From a bacterium (GTDB lineage: Bacteria > SZUA-79 > Acidulodesulfobacterales > Acidulodesulfobacteraceae): a stretch of DNA of 5,088 bases. The notes below the pieces were generated by a model, which was not told the origin of the DNA, did not search any database, and saw only the letters and a list, made by a program, of their open reading frames with translations. This document shows, piece after piece, positions 1 through 5,069 of the stretch (position 1 is its first letter; each line of letters opens with the position of its first letter). The position numbers were made by a program, and so were the translations under genes. The stretch spans positions 1 through 5,088 of the forward strand of contig JAJZYC010000114.1 in NCBI GenBank assembly GCA_021806125.1, read 5' to 3'.

Positions 1-1242
1 GATATCTAATAATCTTTTTTGTATCGTATAAACAGAGAATTTTCCGATATCGCATAAGAGCCATCTGCGGTTGAGTTTTTCCGCGGTTACGGCGGTAGTC
101 CCGCTTCCCCCGAATATATCTATTACCAAATCTCCTTCGTTTGAAAATAGTTTTATCGCTCTTTCCAATAAAGCTTCCGAGTTTTCTGTGGGATATCCGG
201 TAGTATCCGTATACGACGGAATATCTAACCATATATTATTGATTTTAATATTATCCGACGGCAGGTATTCTACTTTAAAGTTATCTTTGCCGCAGTATAG
301 GCAGTTTTCTATTTTTGTTACTCCGTATACGGGAATATCCGGCGTTATGTCCGTATATTTAAATTTGTTTGTTCCCGATTTAAATATATAGTCTATAAAT
401 TTATCCTTTTTTTCGTTTTTATCGTAGTAGTATATAGAATTACATTCACGGCATTTTAATCTTAAAAAATTATCGTTTAACAGTGTGTTTACCTTTTCCT
501 GTATCAGAGAAAAGTGTTGGTTTGGCGGCGGTATCATTTTTTTTCCGAAGAAAACTCTTTTGCGGGGATTTCTTATTTCCTGTTTTAAAAATCCCGTCCA
601 TTTAAAATCGGCGGAAGATCTTTTTCTGTATACCGTATTTATTTTTGCGCCGTTTCCTTTTGCGTAGACGAATAAACTTTCCGTTTGAGTTTCTAATTTA
701 TTCCGGCTTCCCATGCTTTGTCTTTTTCTGTTGATTATAATTTCGTTTACGAAATTTTCTTTTCCGAATGTTTCGTCTAATATTATTTTGATATAATGTC
801 CGAAATTATATGCCTGTCTGATTATTATAAAACCGTTGTTTGATAAGAGTTCTTTTAATAAAATAACTCTTTCTCTTATAAATTCTATGAAATCCGAGTC
901 TTTTTTTTCGGCGCTGTATGCGTTTTGTCCCATATTGCCGTTATATCTGATTCCTGTCCCGAATGGCGGATCTATATATACGAGTTTTACTTTTTCTTTA
1001 ATTTTATTTTTAATGAGAGGTTCCGTATTTTGATACAGGATTTTTAAAATTTGCAGATTATCTCCTGATATCAGAAAATTATTTTGATTTTCTTCGAATA
1101 AGGAACGCTCTTCAGGATAAAATGTTTTATCTGTTTGTAAAGAAATATTATTAGTTTCTTCCGTTTCGGCGAGTATTTCTTTTTTATCTTTTTTGTTCGC
1201 GTAAACGAGTTCGTATTTTATATCGCTCATGTTTTTATTCAT
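1..1242 (-). CDS. mod: Beta-class site-specific DNA methyltransferase, type III Mod-like, C-terminus beyond the window edge
   Basis: This is a DNA adenine (or N4-cytosine) methyltransferase that would transfer a methyl group from S-adenosylmethionine to a specific DNA site. The 414 visible residues show a GDNLQILKIL segment near 60-69, catalytic motif IV as DPPF at 91-94, and the AdoMet-binding motif as DIFGGSG at 375-381, preceded by TGYPTENSEALLERAI. The order IV then I defines the beta class found in type III Mod subunits. Between them lies the variable target-recognition part, with two Cys-x2-Cys pairs (C264/C267 and C314/C317) suggesting a zinc knuckle. The start is ATG at 1242, with an alternative in-frame ATG at 1230; neither has a good Shine-Dalgarno sequence, and an in-frame stop sits at 1261-1263. 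The frame is open to base 1, so the end is not seen. It follows the right end of the IscB element directly, so that insertion probably displaced its native upstream region. A solitary methylase cannot be excluded because no Res gene is visible. Confidence 0.9.
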   Translation of the reverse strand, partial: MNKNMSDIKYELVYANKKDKKEILAETEETNNISLQTDKTFYPEERSLFEENQNNFLISGDNLQILKILYQNTEPLIKNKIKEKVKLVYIDPPFGTGIRYNGNMGQNAYSAEKKDSDFIEFIRERVILLKELLSNNGFIIIRQAYNFGHYIKIILDETFGKENFVNEIIINRKRQSMGSRNKLETQTESLFVYAKGNGAKINTVYRKRSSADFKWTGFLKQEIRNPRKRVFFGKKMIPPPNQHFSLIQEKVNTLLNDNFLRLKCRECNSIYYYDKNEKKDKFIDYIFKSGTNKFKYTDITPDIPVYGVTKIENCLYCGKDNFKVEYLPSDNIKINNIWLDIPSYTDTTGYPTENSEALLERAIKLFSNEGDLVIDIFGGSGTTAVTAEKLNRRWLLCDIGKFSVYTIQKRLLDI

Positions 1243-1267
1243 CTTTATTTTTATCTGTTTTTAATTA

Positions 1268-1330
1268 CTCCGCCGAGAAGTCCCCGTCTGTAAGGGTGGG
1301 GATATGCAAAAGCATGCCTTTTGCGGGCGG
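1268..1330 (-). repeat. Right-end structure of the IscB element (branched hairpin)
   Basis: An outer CCGCC/GGCGG stem (1270-1274 with 1326-1330) encloses two hairpins. One is a perfect 7-bp stem, GCAAAAG/CTTTTGC (1306-1312 with 1318-1324). The other is TCCCC/GGGGA (1281-1285 with 1298-1302), extendable by wobble pairs. The block lies 12 bases after the stop of the iscB C-terminal half and ends just before the methyltransferase leader. Subterminal hairpins are typical of IS200/IS605-superfamily ends. There is no T-tract on the coding strand, so it is a weak terminator candidate. The exact element end is inferred to within a few bases. Confidence 0.65.
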
Positions 1331-1342
1331 TATTGTCTTTTT

Positions 1343-1906
1343 TTACGCTGGTATTTTTTCCGTTATCCAATTGTTATTTCTTCTTATATGTTTTATTTTA
1401 TCTGCGGCAACCTGATTATAGGATTTACCGTCTATTTTTATATAATTACCGTTAATATCCTGAACGTAGCAGGCGTTTCCGGTAAATCCCGAAATATATC
1501 CCTTTTTACCGCATACCTTAACTTTATCCCATAATGCAAACTTCTTGCCGTTTACGGTAATTTCTTTGGTATTTTTAGCGTTCCTGACCGAATGGACGTT
1601 AGGCTCTTTTCTGCCTTTCCTTGCCGTAGCTTCGTGTAGGGAGCGTTTCTTTTTTCTTGCCTGCTTAATAACCGTTATAGGAATAATATTGTTTTTTACT
1701 TCTGTTATGCCGGTAATAGCTATGGCGTCGTTGTAATGCTCTTTTTCTAATTCAAGACTGCGCCTGTTTATAGAAGTAAGATAGCCGTAGGTAAATGCAA
1801 CTTTATCGCCGTAAATAGCCTTAAATTTGTCCATAAGTTTATATCTTACGGCGTTATACATTGCGGCGGCTATAAACTGCTTAGGCTTTTTTAGTTTTGT
1901 TGACAC
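1343..1906 (-). CDS. iscB: IscB, C-terminal half (RuvC-III and target-adjacent-motif-binding region)
   Basis: This is the distal part of an RNA-guided IscB nuclease, separated from its first half by the inserted TnpB element. Residues 3-65 match the end of the RuvC domain: KLKKPKQF followed by the RuvC-III motif with H57 and D60 in HYNDAIAITG. Next come a basic segment (KKKRSLHEATARKG, 85-98) and a C-terminal beta-rich part (FALWDKVKVCGKKGYISGFTG and onwards), which in IscB contacts the RNA and the target-adjacent motif. Joining codon 2 (TCA) to codon 244 of the first half restores a continuous reading frame. The GTG start at 1906 lies within the right end of the TnpB element. AGGAAGGGGA, from that element's terminal hairpin, immediately precedes it and could serve as a ribosome binding site, so separate translation is possible. 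On its own it lacks RuvC-I, RuvC-II and HNH, so it is either a remnant or one chain of a split enzyme. Confidence 0.87.
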   Translation of the reverse strand: MSTKLKKPKQFIAAAMYNAVRYKLMDKFKAIYGDKVAFTYGYLTSINRRSLELEKEHYNDAIAITGITEVKNNIIPITVIKQARKKKRSLHEATARKGRKEPNVHSVRNAKNTKEITVNGKKFALWDKVKVCGKKGYISGFTGNACYVQDINGNYIKIDGKSYNQVAADKIKHIRRNNNWITEKIPA

Positions 1907-2060
1907 TCCCCTTCCTAAAGGCAGGGGATTCTTGATTTTTATTTAAGAGGAACATATCAATTCAAACCTCTTTTCTAACATTAATTTAATAGCATACTTG
2001 TTTAATTTTTTCGGAATTAGTCTTCCGAAATCATCCAAGTTATGCAATCCTTCCCGCAAA
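1904..2060 (-). ncRNA. Predicted TnpB right-end (omega/re) RNA scaffold
   Basis: In TnpB systems the guide RNA is made from the 3' end of tnpB and the right end of the element, and its guide is the sequence just outside the element. Here the scaffold would cover the last 39 codons of tnpB and the right-end hairpin and finish near 1903. The guide would continue into iscB as CAACAAAACTAAAAAAGCCT (1902 downwards). The hairpin is visible in the sequence. The RNA, its 5' limit and the exact guide start are inferred from the family. Confidence 0.45.
1908..1927 (-). repeat. TnpB element right-end hairpin
   Basis: On the minus strand this reads CCCCTGCCTTTAGGAAGGGG. It folds as CCCCT/AGGGG plus CCT/AGG with one G/A mismatch and a TT loop. 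The CCTTTAGG core is shared with the left-end hairpin. It lies 15 bases after the tnpB stop and 4 to 7 bases before the element end, the usual place for a TnpA-recognised subterminal hairpin, which also becomes the terminal stem of the TnpB guide RNA. Confidence 0.75.
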
Positions 2061-3493
2061 ACATTTGCGAAAAGTCTATCCTTTAACATCTTTGCAGAAT
2101 GCAAATCGGCGTTCTCTTTATGTCCGCAAATTTTGCATTTGAAAATTTCTTGAGTAGTTCTATTATCTTTATCTATACTGCCGCATTCGCAGGTAATACT
2201 TGAATATTGCGACGGCGTAATATGAATTCTAATACCTCTTTTTTCCGCCTGACGTTTTAACATATTCTTAACGTCGCTTAATCGCAATAATTTCAAAAGA
2301 CGGCTATATTTTATATTAAATTCTTCGTTTATAACGCCTAATCTATCTCTGAATAGCAGGTTTTCAACGACCAAATCGGTAATGTTATTCTGTTCGCAAT
2401 AATCTAATATATGGTGTATCTCAAGCGATATATACCATTGCAATTTGCGGTAAAGCTTTTGCATCTTTTTTAACTGCTTATCGTTTAAGTTTTGCATGCC
2501 TATTTTGTCTAACATTAATAATTCGTTAGCAATTCCTTTTACTAATTCTCCATCATAATCAAAATTTTTACCGTTGGATAATACCGCAAAGTTATGTTTA
2601 ACGTTAATGTCTAATCCTTCGGCTTTATTAAAAGACTTAAATACAGGCTCCGGTTCTTCTATCGTAGTAGATATGTTAACCTTATTCTGCTTTAAAGAAA
2701 GGTTTAAAACAAATTCTTTGCCTATCCAGTCTTTAATTTTGTGGTATTTATTATTAATTTGAATAGGTAGTCTCAGAAATTTCTTAACTCTATTACCATT
2801 TTCATCTTTTATATTTTTCATTTTAAAGTTAAACCAATGCTTATATAACGAATTTGTATCATCTATCGATATATGAGCCGTATTAACGCTGCTTGAAAGC
2901 ATTATCGATGAATATTCAGGTATTTCTTTTAGTTTAACTTTAGACAAAATATTACCCTGAATTTGCTTGGATAAATTAAGAATCCTGTTAAAATAAGGCT
3001 TTGCCTTAAAATACTCCAAAACAGATAGAATATTTTCGTTAAATATCTGTTCTTCTAACGGTTTATTAAAATCTAAATACGCCAGATATTTTACCAATCC
3101 TGATAATTTAGTTGATTTAAACTTTATTTCAAATTCTTTAGTATCGCCTTTTTTGTGAGACTTAGTATTTACTTTATATTTAACGATTATCATCTTGCTT
3201 TGTATTCTAATACGCCTATTCTGCGTTATTTTCTTTAAAGTCGTTAGATATTTATCAATAAGCATCTGCATTTCTCTTTGAATATTCCAAGACGATATAT
3301 AATCGTTTTTTATTATTTTATAATCCGATTTAAGTTTATCAATACCTTCTTTATTTAAAAGTAAAGCTTTATTGTTAAAAATATGCAAAGACAGCATATT
3401 TTTATGAATAGCAATCTGCTTGAGAATACTTTTAATATCCTCAAACTTGGATTTATTGAAGTATTTAGATGTTATTCTCTGAGATTTAATCAT
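1943..3493 (-). CDS. tnpB: TnpB, RNA-guided RuvC-type nuclease of an IS605-family element
   Basis: TnpB cuts DNA matching its right-end RNA guide next to a target-adjacent motif and helps retain the element at its donor site. The RuvC catalytic triad is complete: D295 in EGLDINVKHNFAVL, E377 in DLVVENLLFRDR, and D463 in ENADLHSAKML. A zinc-ribbon lies between the last two, with C435, C437, C453 and C456; the first pair is Cys-x-Cys rather than the usual Cys-x2-Cys. At 516 residues it is longer than many TnpBs (about 400). The N-terminal 290 residues are lysine-rich and divergent but should form the wedge/REC-like part. The start is ATG at 3493, 22 bases after the stop of the iscB N-terminal half. 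No Shine-Dalgarno is visible and an in-frame stop lies a short way upstream, so coupling to iscB translation is possible. It appears more AT-rich than iscB. No frameshift or internal stop is present, so it is probably active. Confidence 0.93.
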   Translation of the reverse strand: MIKSQRITSKYFNKSKFEDIKSILKQIAIHKNMLSLHIFNNKALLLNKEGIDKLKSDYKIIKNDYISSWNIQREMQMLIDKYLTTLKKITQNRRIRIQSKMIIVKYKVNTKSHKKGDTKEFEIKFKSTKLSGLVKYLAYLDFNKPLEEQIFNENILSVLEYFKAKPYFNRILNLSKQIQGNILSKVKLKEIPEYSSIMLSSSVNTAHISIDDTNSLYKHWFNFKMKNIKDENGNRVKKFLRLPIQINNKYHKIKDWIGKEFVLNLSLKQNKVNISTTIEEPEPVFKSFNKAEGLDINVKHNFAVLSNGKNFDYDGELVKGIANELLMLDKIGMQNLNDKQLKKMQKLYRKLQWYISLEIHHILDYCEQNNITDLVVENLLFRDRLGVINEEFNIKYSRLLKLLRLSDVKNMLKRQAEKRGIRIHITPSQYSSITCECGSIDKDNRTTQEIFKCKICGHKENADLHSAKMLKDRLFANVLREGLHNLDDFGRLIPKKLNKYAIKLMLEKRFELICSS

Positions 3494-3515
3494 TTTATTT
3501 ATTAATGTTTTTAAA

Positions 3516-4304
3516 TTAAAAATTTATTGCCTTATATCTCTGCCCTAAAGGACGGAGTTTTACGGCAACTGGTGATAAAATTCCTGTCTTATGTCCTTTT
3601 ATATGACAGCTTTTATGTAATAATGCAAGATTATCGGGTCTATTAGTCCCGCCGTCCGCTTTCGGTATTATGTGGTGAATATGCCAGCCGTCGTTTTCTT
3701 TATAACCTTTATGACAAAGCTGGCATTTACCGTTTTCTCTTATGAGTAAAAACTGTTTGGCGTTTTCATAGCCGTATAAAGAGCCTTGCTGATATTCAAC
3801 ACCGGATACATCGGGATTAATAAGTTTCTGCATATCGAATTTATTAATTTCTACTTTTAACGTATAATCGGGATAATAACTTACGAGTTCGTTAATTTTA
3901 TTAACTATATGCCTTGCTTTTTGTTCTATGCTCGGCGGTAACCATCCTGCATATCTCCTGCGGTTATTGAACTTTGCCTTGCGGTAGCGGGTATTTCTGT
4001 TTCTTCTGCCACGTCTTAATACTTTTCTTGCCGCAAGCAAAGATTTAATGTCGGTTCTTAACCTGATTTCGCCTTTTTCTACTATTTTACCGTTATCCAA
4101 CGCTACTGCGTATCCGGTAGTATCGCCGGGGTCAACGCCTACGGTTGCGTGCTGGACAATTTCGGTAGTGTCGAATAATAACCGGATAGTAAACGGCTTT
4201 TTCGATACTATTACCGCCTTGCCTTCTTTTAGCATACGCCTTACCTTGCCGTATCTTTTAGTCGGCATAAGCTGTTTTCCGTTCTTGCTAATTACTTTTA
4301 CCAT
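3516..4304 (-). CDS. iscB: IscB, N-terminal half (PLMP, RuvC-I, bridge, RuvC-II, HNH), truncated by the TnpB insertion
   Basis: IscB is the transposon-encoded ancestor-like relative of Cas9 that cleaves DNA guided by the omega RNA encoded just upstream. The visible order is classic. A PLMP-type N-terminal domain (1-50, with QLMPTKRYGKVRRMLKEGKA) is followed by RuvC-I with D58 in VGVDPGDTTGYAVAL and an arginine-rich bridge helix at about 85-117. RuvC-II with E152 in KVEINKFD comes next, then an HNH domain at 194-234 with C194/C197, HIHH at 208-211, N225 and C233/H234. Residues 1-244 are native. The last 18 residues (PVAVKLRPLG to the stop) are encoded by the left end of the inserted TnpB element. 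The start ATG at 4304 has AGAGG (4311-4315) six bases upstream. RuvC-III is missing from this chain and lies in the half at 1343-1906; rejoined, the protein would have 429 residues. An HNH-only nickase activity is imaginable but not shown. Confidence 0.92.
   Translation of the reverse strand: MVKVISKNGKQLMPTKRYGKVRRMLKEGKAVIVSKKPFTIRLLFDTTEIVQHATVGVDPGDTTGYAVALDNGKIVEKGEIRLRTDIKSLLAARKVLRRGRRNRNTRYRKAKFNNRRRYAGWLPPSIEQKARHIVNKINELVSYYPDYTLKVEINKFDMQKLINPDVSGVEYQQGSLYGYENAKQFLLIRENGKCQLCHKGYKENDGWHIHHIIPKADGGTNRPDNLALLHKSCHIKGHKTGILSPVAVKLRPLGQRYKAINF
3538..3557 (-). repeat. TnpB element left-end hairpin
   Basis: On the minus strand this reads CTCCGTCCTTTAGGGCAGAG. It pairs CTC with GAG and GTCCT with AGGGC (one G-T wobble), leaving one C/A mismatch and a TT loop. 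It shares the CCTTTAGG core with the right-end hairpin and lies 17 bases inside the inferred left junction, as expected for an IS200/IS605 left end. It also falls within the foreign tail of the truncated iscB reading frame. Confidence 0.7.
3575..3579 (-). other. Inferred insertion target (TTTAT) of the TnpB element
   Basis: The bases immediately upstream of the element's left end read TTTAT on the minus strand and belong to iscB codons 242-244. In this superfamily the target motif flanks the left end and doubles as the target-adjacent motif needed by TnpB. The assignment depends on resolving the 3-base TCA ambiguity at the junction; TTTATCA is an alternative reading. Confidence 0.5.
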
Positions 4305-4310
4305 TTCTTA

Positions 4311-4315
4311 CCTCT
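4311..4315 (-). promoter_or_regulatory. Ribosome binding site of iscB
   Basis: AGAGG on the minus strand lies six bases before the ATG at 4304. It decides the start of iscB and sits at the very end of the omega RNA, so processing of that RNA and translation of iscB may compete. Confidence 0.7.
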
Positions 4316-4319
4316 AAAA

Positions 4320-4566
4320 AGTTACTGTAAGTCTTCCATAAGGAAGTTATTGCCCATCGGCAATGTTATAAGCGCTTTGTTAAATGATGTTGACTGAGTC
4401 TTTCAACTCTGTTTACAGAGCCTCGATAGAGCCTGACGCTTGGGCATTACGTCAGGGTATCATCACGCAAATAACGTAGTATTGGTTATGAATCCGATAC
4501 TGTGCCTAGACAACCAATTACTCTTGAACCTCACGGCTCAAGCCACATCCGAAAGGATGGGGTGAT
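4320..4566 (-). ncRNA. HEARO-type omega RNA of the IscB element
   Basis: About 250 bases between the element's left end and iscB form a dense series of stems with no credible ORF. In transcript order they are: CATCC/GGATG with a 4-base loop (4546-4559); an 8-pair stem CTTGAGCC/GGTTCAAG with a GTGA tetraloop (4523-4542); a long-range ATTGGTT/AACCAAT stem (4481-4487 with 4512-4518); CCTGACG/CGTCAGG (4432-4438 with 4450-4456); CTCTGT/ACAGAG (4407-4420); ATTGCC/GGCAAT (4349-4364); and CTTCC/GGAAG (4333-4346). This position and the GGCTTGAGCCGTGAGGTTCA region fit the HEARO family, which supplies the guide RNA of IscB. The guide should be at the 5' end, made from host sequence just above 4566. Ends are approximate. 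Confidence 0.82.
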
Positions 4567-4597
4567 TGACTATGTCGATTAGTTCTTTAACTTTCAT
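4538..4597 (-). pseudogene. 5' fragment of a small host ORF cut by the IscB element
   Basis: An ATG at 4597 follows a good ribosome binding site (AAAGGAA at 4606-4612) and begins MKVKELIDIV, after which the frame enters the IscB omega RNA and stops at 4538. The first ten or so codons appear to be host sequence. No clear continuation is found beyond the right end of the element: the joined sequence would either stop within a few codons or, for one join only, run in frame into the methyltransferase. It may therefore be the start of a deleted gene, a short leader peptide, or a former longer N-terminus of the methyltransferase. Confidence 0.5.
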
Positions 4598-4605
4598 ATT
4601 TGTTG

Positions 4606-4612
4606 TTCCTTT
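4606..4612 (-). promoter_or_regulatory. Ribosome binding site ahead of the interrupted ORF
   Basis: AAAGGAA on the minus strand lies eight to nine bases upstream of the ATG at 4597. It supports the view that a real translation start existed here before the IscB element arrived. Confidence 0.55.
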
Positions 4613-4631
4613 TATGATTTTAATAATTTAA

Positions 4632-4808
4632 TTAATGTTTTTCTTGTAATAATTTATTTAAATTAGGCGTTAATTTATCGGATAATTGTTGTTCTTCGAT
4701 ATTCGATAAAATTGCGATTTCTCCTTGGTCGGGGTTTCTGTTTTCTTTTTTACAGTTTATGAATATTTCTTTTTTTAGTCTTTCTTGTATTTTGATTTTT
4801 TCTTTCAT
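4632..4808 (-). CDS. Small hypothetical protein, 58 residues
   Basis: I do not recognise this family. The protein begins MKEKIKIQERLKKEIF and ends LNKLLQEKH. It is highly charged, lysine- and glutamate-rich, probably mostly helical, with one cysteine (C19) and no membrane segment or signal peptide. It starts 20 bases after the stop of the preceding small ORF and ends 34 bases before the interrupted ORF at 4597, consistent with one leftward operon. No Shine-Dalgarno precedes the ATG at 4808, so translational coupling or a chance ORF are both possible. Its codons include CCC, ACG, TCG and GAC within very AT-rich DNA, mildly favouring a real gene. Confidence 0.5.
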   Translation of the reverse strand: MKEKIKIQERLKKEIFINCKKENRNPDQGEIAILSNIEEQQLSDKLTPNLNKLLQEKH

Positions 4809-4828
4809 AATAATTTTTTCTTTTTGTG

Positions 4829-4918
4829 TTATTTTGATTTTGGTTTTTGAATAGTTTTATTATATTGTGAGATTTTTTCTAGGATTTTGTTCATGATTTC
4901 TTTTTCTTCTGATTCCAT
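4829..4918 (-). CDS. Very small hypothetical protein, 29 residues
   Basis: The short peptide MESEEKEIMNKILEKISQYN and nine more residues is preceded by a strong ribosome binding site at ideal spacing. It is the first ORF after the strong promoter near 5042-5069. The acidic N-terminus and basic C-terminus suggest a small amphipathic helix. I cannot assign a function: it could be a leader peptide, a small regulator or an unrecognised accessory protein of the restriction-modification operon. The excellent translation signals are the main reason for calling it. Confidence 0.5.
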   Translation of the reverse strand: MESEEKEIMNKILEKISQYNKTIQKPKSK

Positions 4919-4925
4919 AATTTTG

Positions 4926-4932
4926 TCTCCTT
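4926..4932 (-). promoter_or_regulatory. Strong ribosome binding site of the 29-codon ORF
   Basis: AAGGAGA on the minus strand lies seven bases before the ATG at 4918. It is the best Shine-Dalgarno sequence in the window. Confidence 0.65.
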
Positions 4933-4945
4933 TTTTGAGTATTGT

Positions 4946-5032
4946 TGATTCATTTTGTTATTATTTTGTTTTTTGATTATTACTTTTTTTGTTATGTTAT
5001 AATTTTGAATACTATGATTACTTTTTGTCATG
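4946..5032 (-). repeat. Three imperfect direct repeats in the operon leader
   Basis: Read on the plus strand, the copies are TGATTCATTTTGTTAT (4946-4961), TGATTATTAC then a T-run and GTTATG (4974-4996), and TGATTACTTTTTGTCATG (5015-5032). They lie between the promoter and the first small ORF, the last one next to the expected transcription start. They could be operator sites. The DNA here is very AT-rich, so chance similarity is a real alternative. Confidence 0.3.
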
Positions 5033-5041
5033 CTTAATGTC

Positions 5042-5069
5042 ATTATAGCAAATATGAAATAAGAATCAA
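5042..5069 (-). promoter_or_regulatory. Sigma-70-type promoter reading leftwards
   Basis: On the minus strand a -35 TTGATT (5064-5069) and a perfect -10 TATAAT (5042-5047) are separated by 16 bases. A TG one base upstream of the -10 makes it an extended -10. Transcription would start near 5035 and give a leader of about 115 bases before the first ORF. It can drive the small ORFs, the IscB omega RNA and, by read-through, the rest of the minus-strand genes. Confidence 0.7.

Larger units (their letters stand above)
1903..3574 (-). mobile_element. TnpB-only IS200/IS605 (IS1341-like) element inserted in iscB
   Basis: The element holds one gene, tnpB, between a left-end hairpin (3538-3557) and a right-end hairpin (1908-1927). 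Its limits come from reconstructing iscB: the upstream flank ends GGAATTTTATCA and the downstream flank continues TCAACAAAACTA, so removal leaves an in-frame iscB. The three bases TCA occur at both junctions, which leaves a 3-base uncertainty. Given here is the version that places a TTTAT target immediately before the left end (3575-3579), consistent with the AT-rich tetra- or pentanucleotide targets of this superfamily. There is no duplication of flanking sequence, as expected for single-strand transposition. No tnpA is present, so the element is non-autonomous. Confidence 0.85.
1268..4566 (-). mobile_element. IscB (ISC-type, IS200/IS605 superfamily) element, itself interrupted by a TnpB element
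   Basis: The unit consists of an upstream HEARO-like omega RNA, the iscB gene in two pieces and a hairpin right end, all on the minus strand. Without the inner TnpB element it would be about 1.6 kb, a normal size for an iscB-only element. There is no Y1 transposase, so mobility would need TnpA in trans. On its left side (in reading direction) it cuts a host ORF that starts at 4597 with a good ribosome binding site. On its right side it abuts the methyltransferase gene. Outer boundaries are approximate: they are placed at the start of the conserved RNA structure and the end of the right-end stem. No target-site duplication is expected for this superfamily. Confidence 0.75.

Noticed and set aside
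71..1033. Plus-strand open frames of 60 to 106 codons.
   Set aside because: They lie opposite the methyltransferase frame, which has clear motifs, and their hydrophobic, phenylalanine- and serine-rich products are typical of antisense reading of an AT-rich gene.
1306..1324. Perfect hairpin considered as a transcription terminator.
   Set aside because: No run of T follows on either strand at the right distance, and the hairpin fits better as part of the branched right end of the IscB element.
1304..1736. Plus-strand open frames that look like membrane segments.
   Set aside because: They are the antisense of the iscB C-terminal half, and the apparent hydrophobicity comes from reversing its lysine-rich codons.
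4048..4317. Plus-strand open frame of 89 codons.
   Set aside because: It is opposite the PLMP and RuvC-I region of iscB and has no ribosome binding site or recognisable motif.
4320..4566. A riboswitch or group II intron as the source of the structured noncoding region.
   Set aside because: The position directly upstream of iscB and the stem series fit a HEARO/omega RNA. No intron-encoded protein or intron end motif is present.
4891..5043. An open frame of 50 codons on the minus strand (MTLSMTKSNHSIQ onwards) across the leader and into the first small ORF.
   Set aside because: Its first ATG overlaps the -10 element and the second lies at or near the expected transcript start. It has no ribosome binding site, and its composition is what AT-rich noncoding DNA gives. 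The 29-codon ORF in another frame has far better signals.
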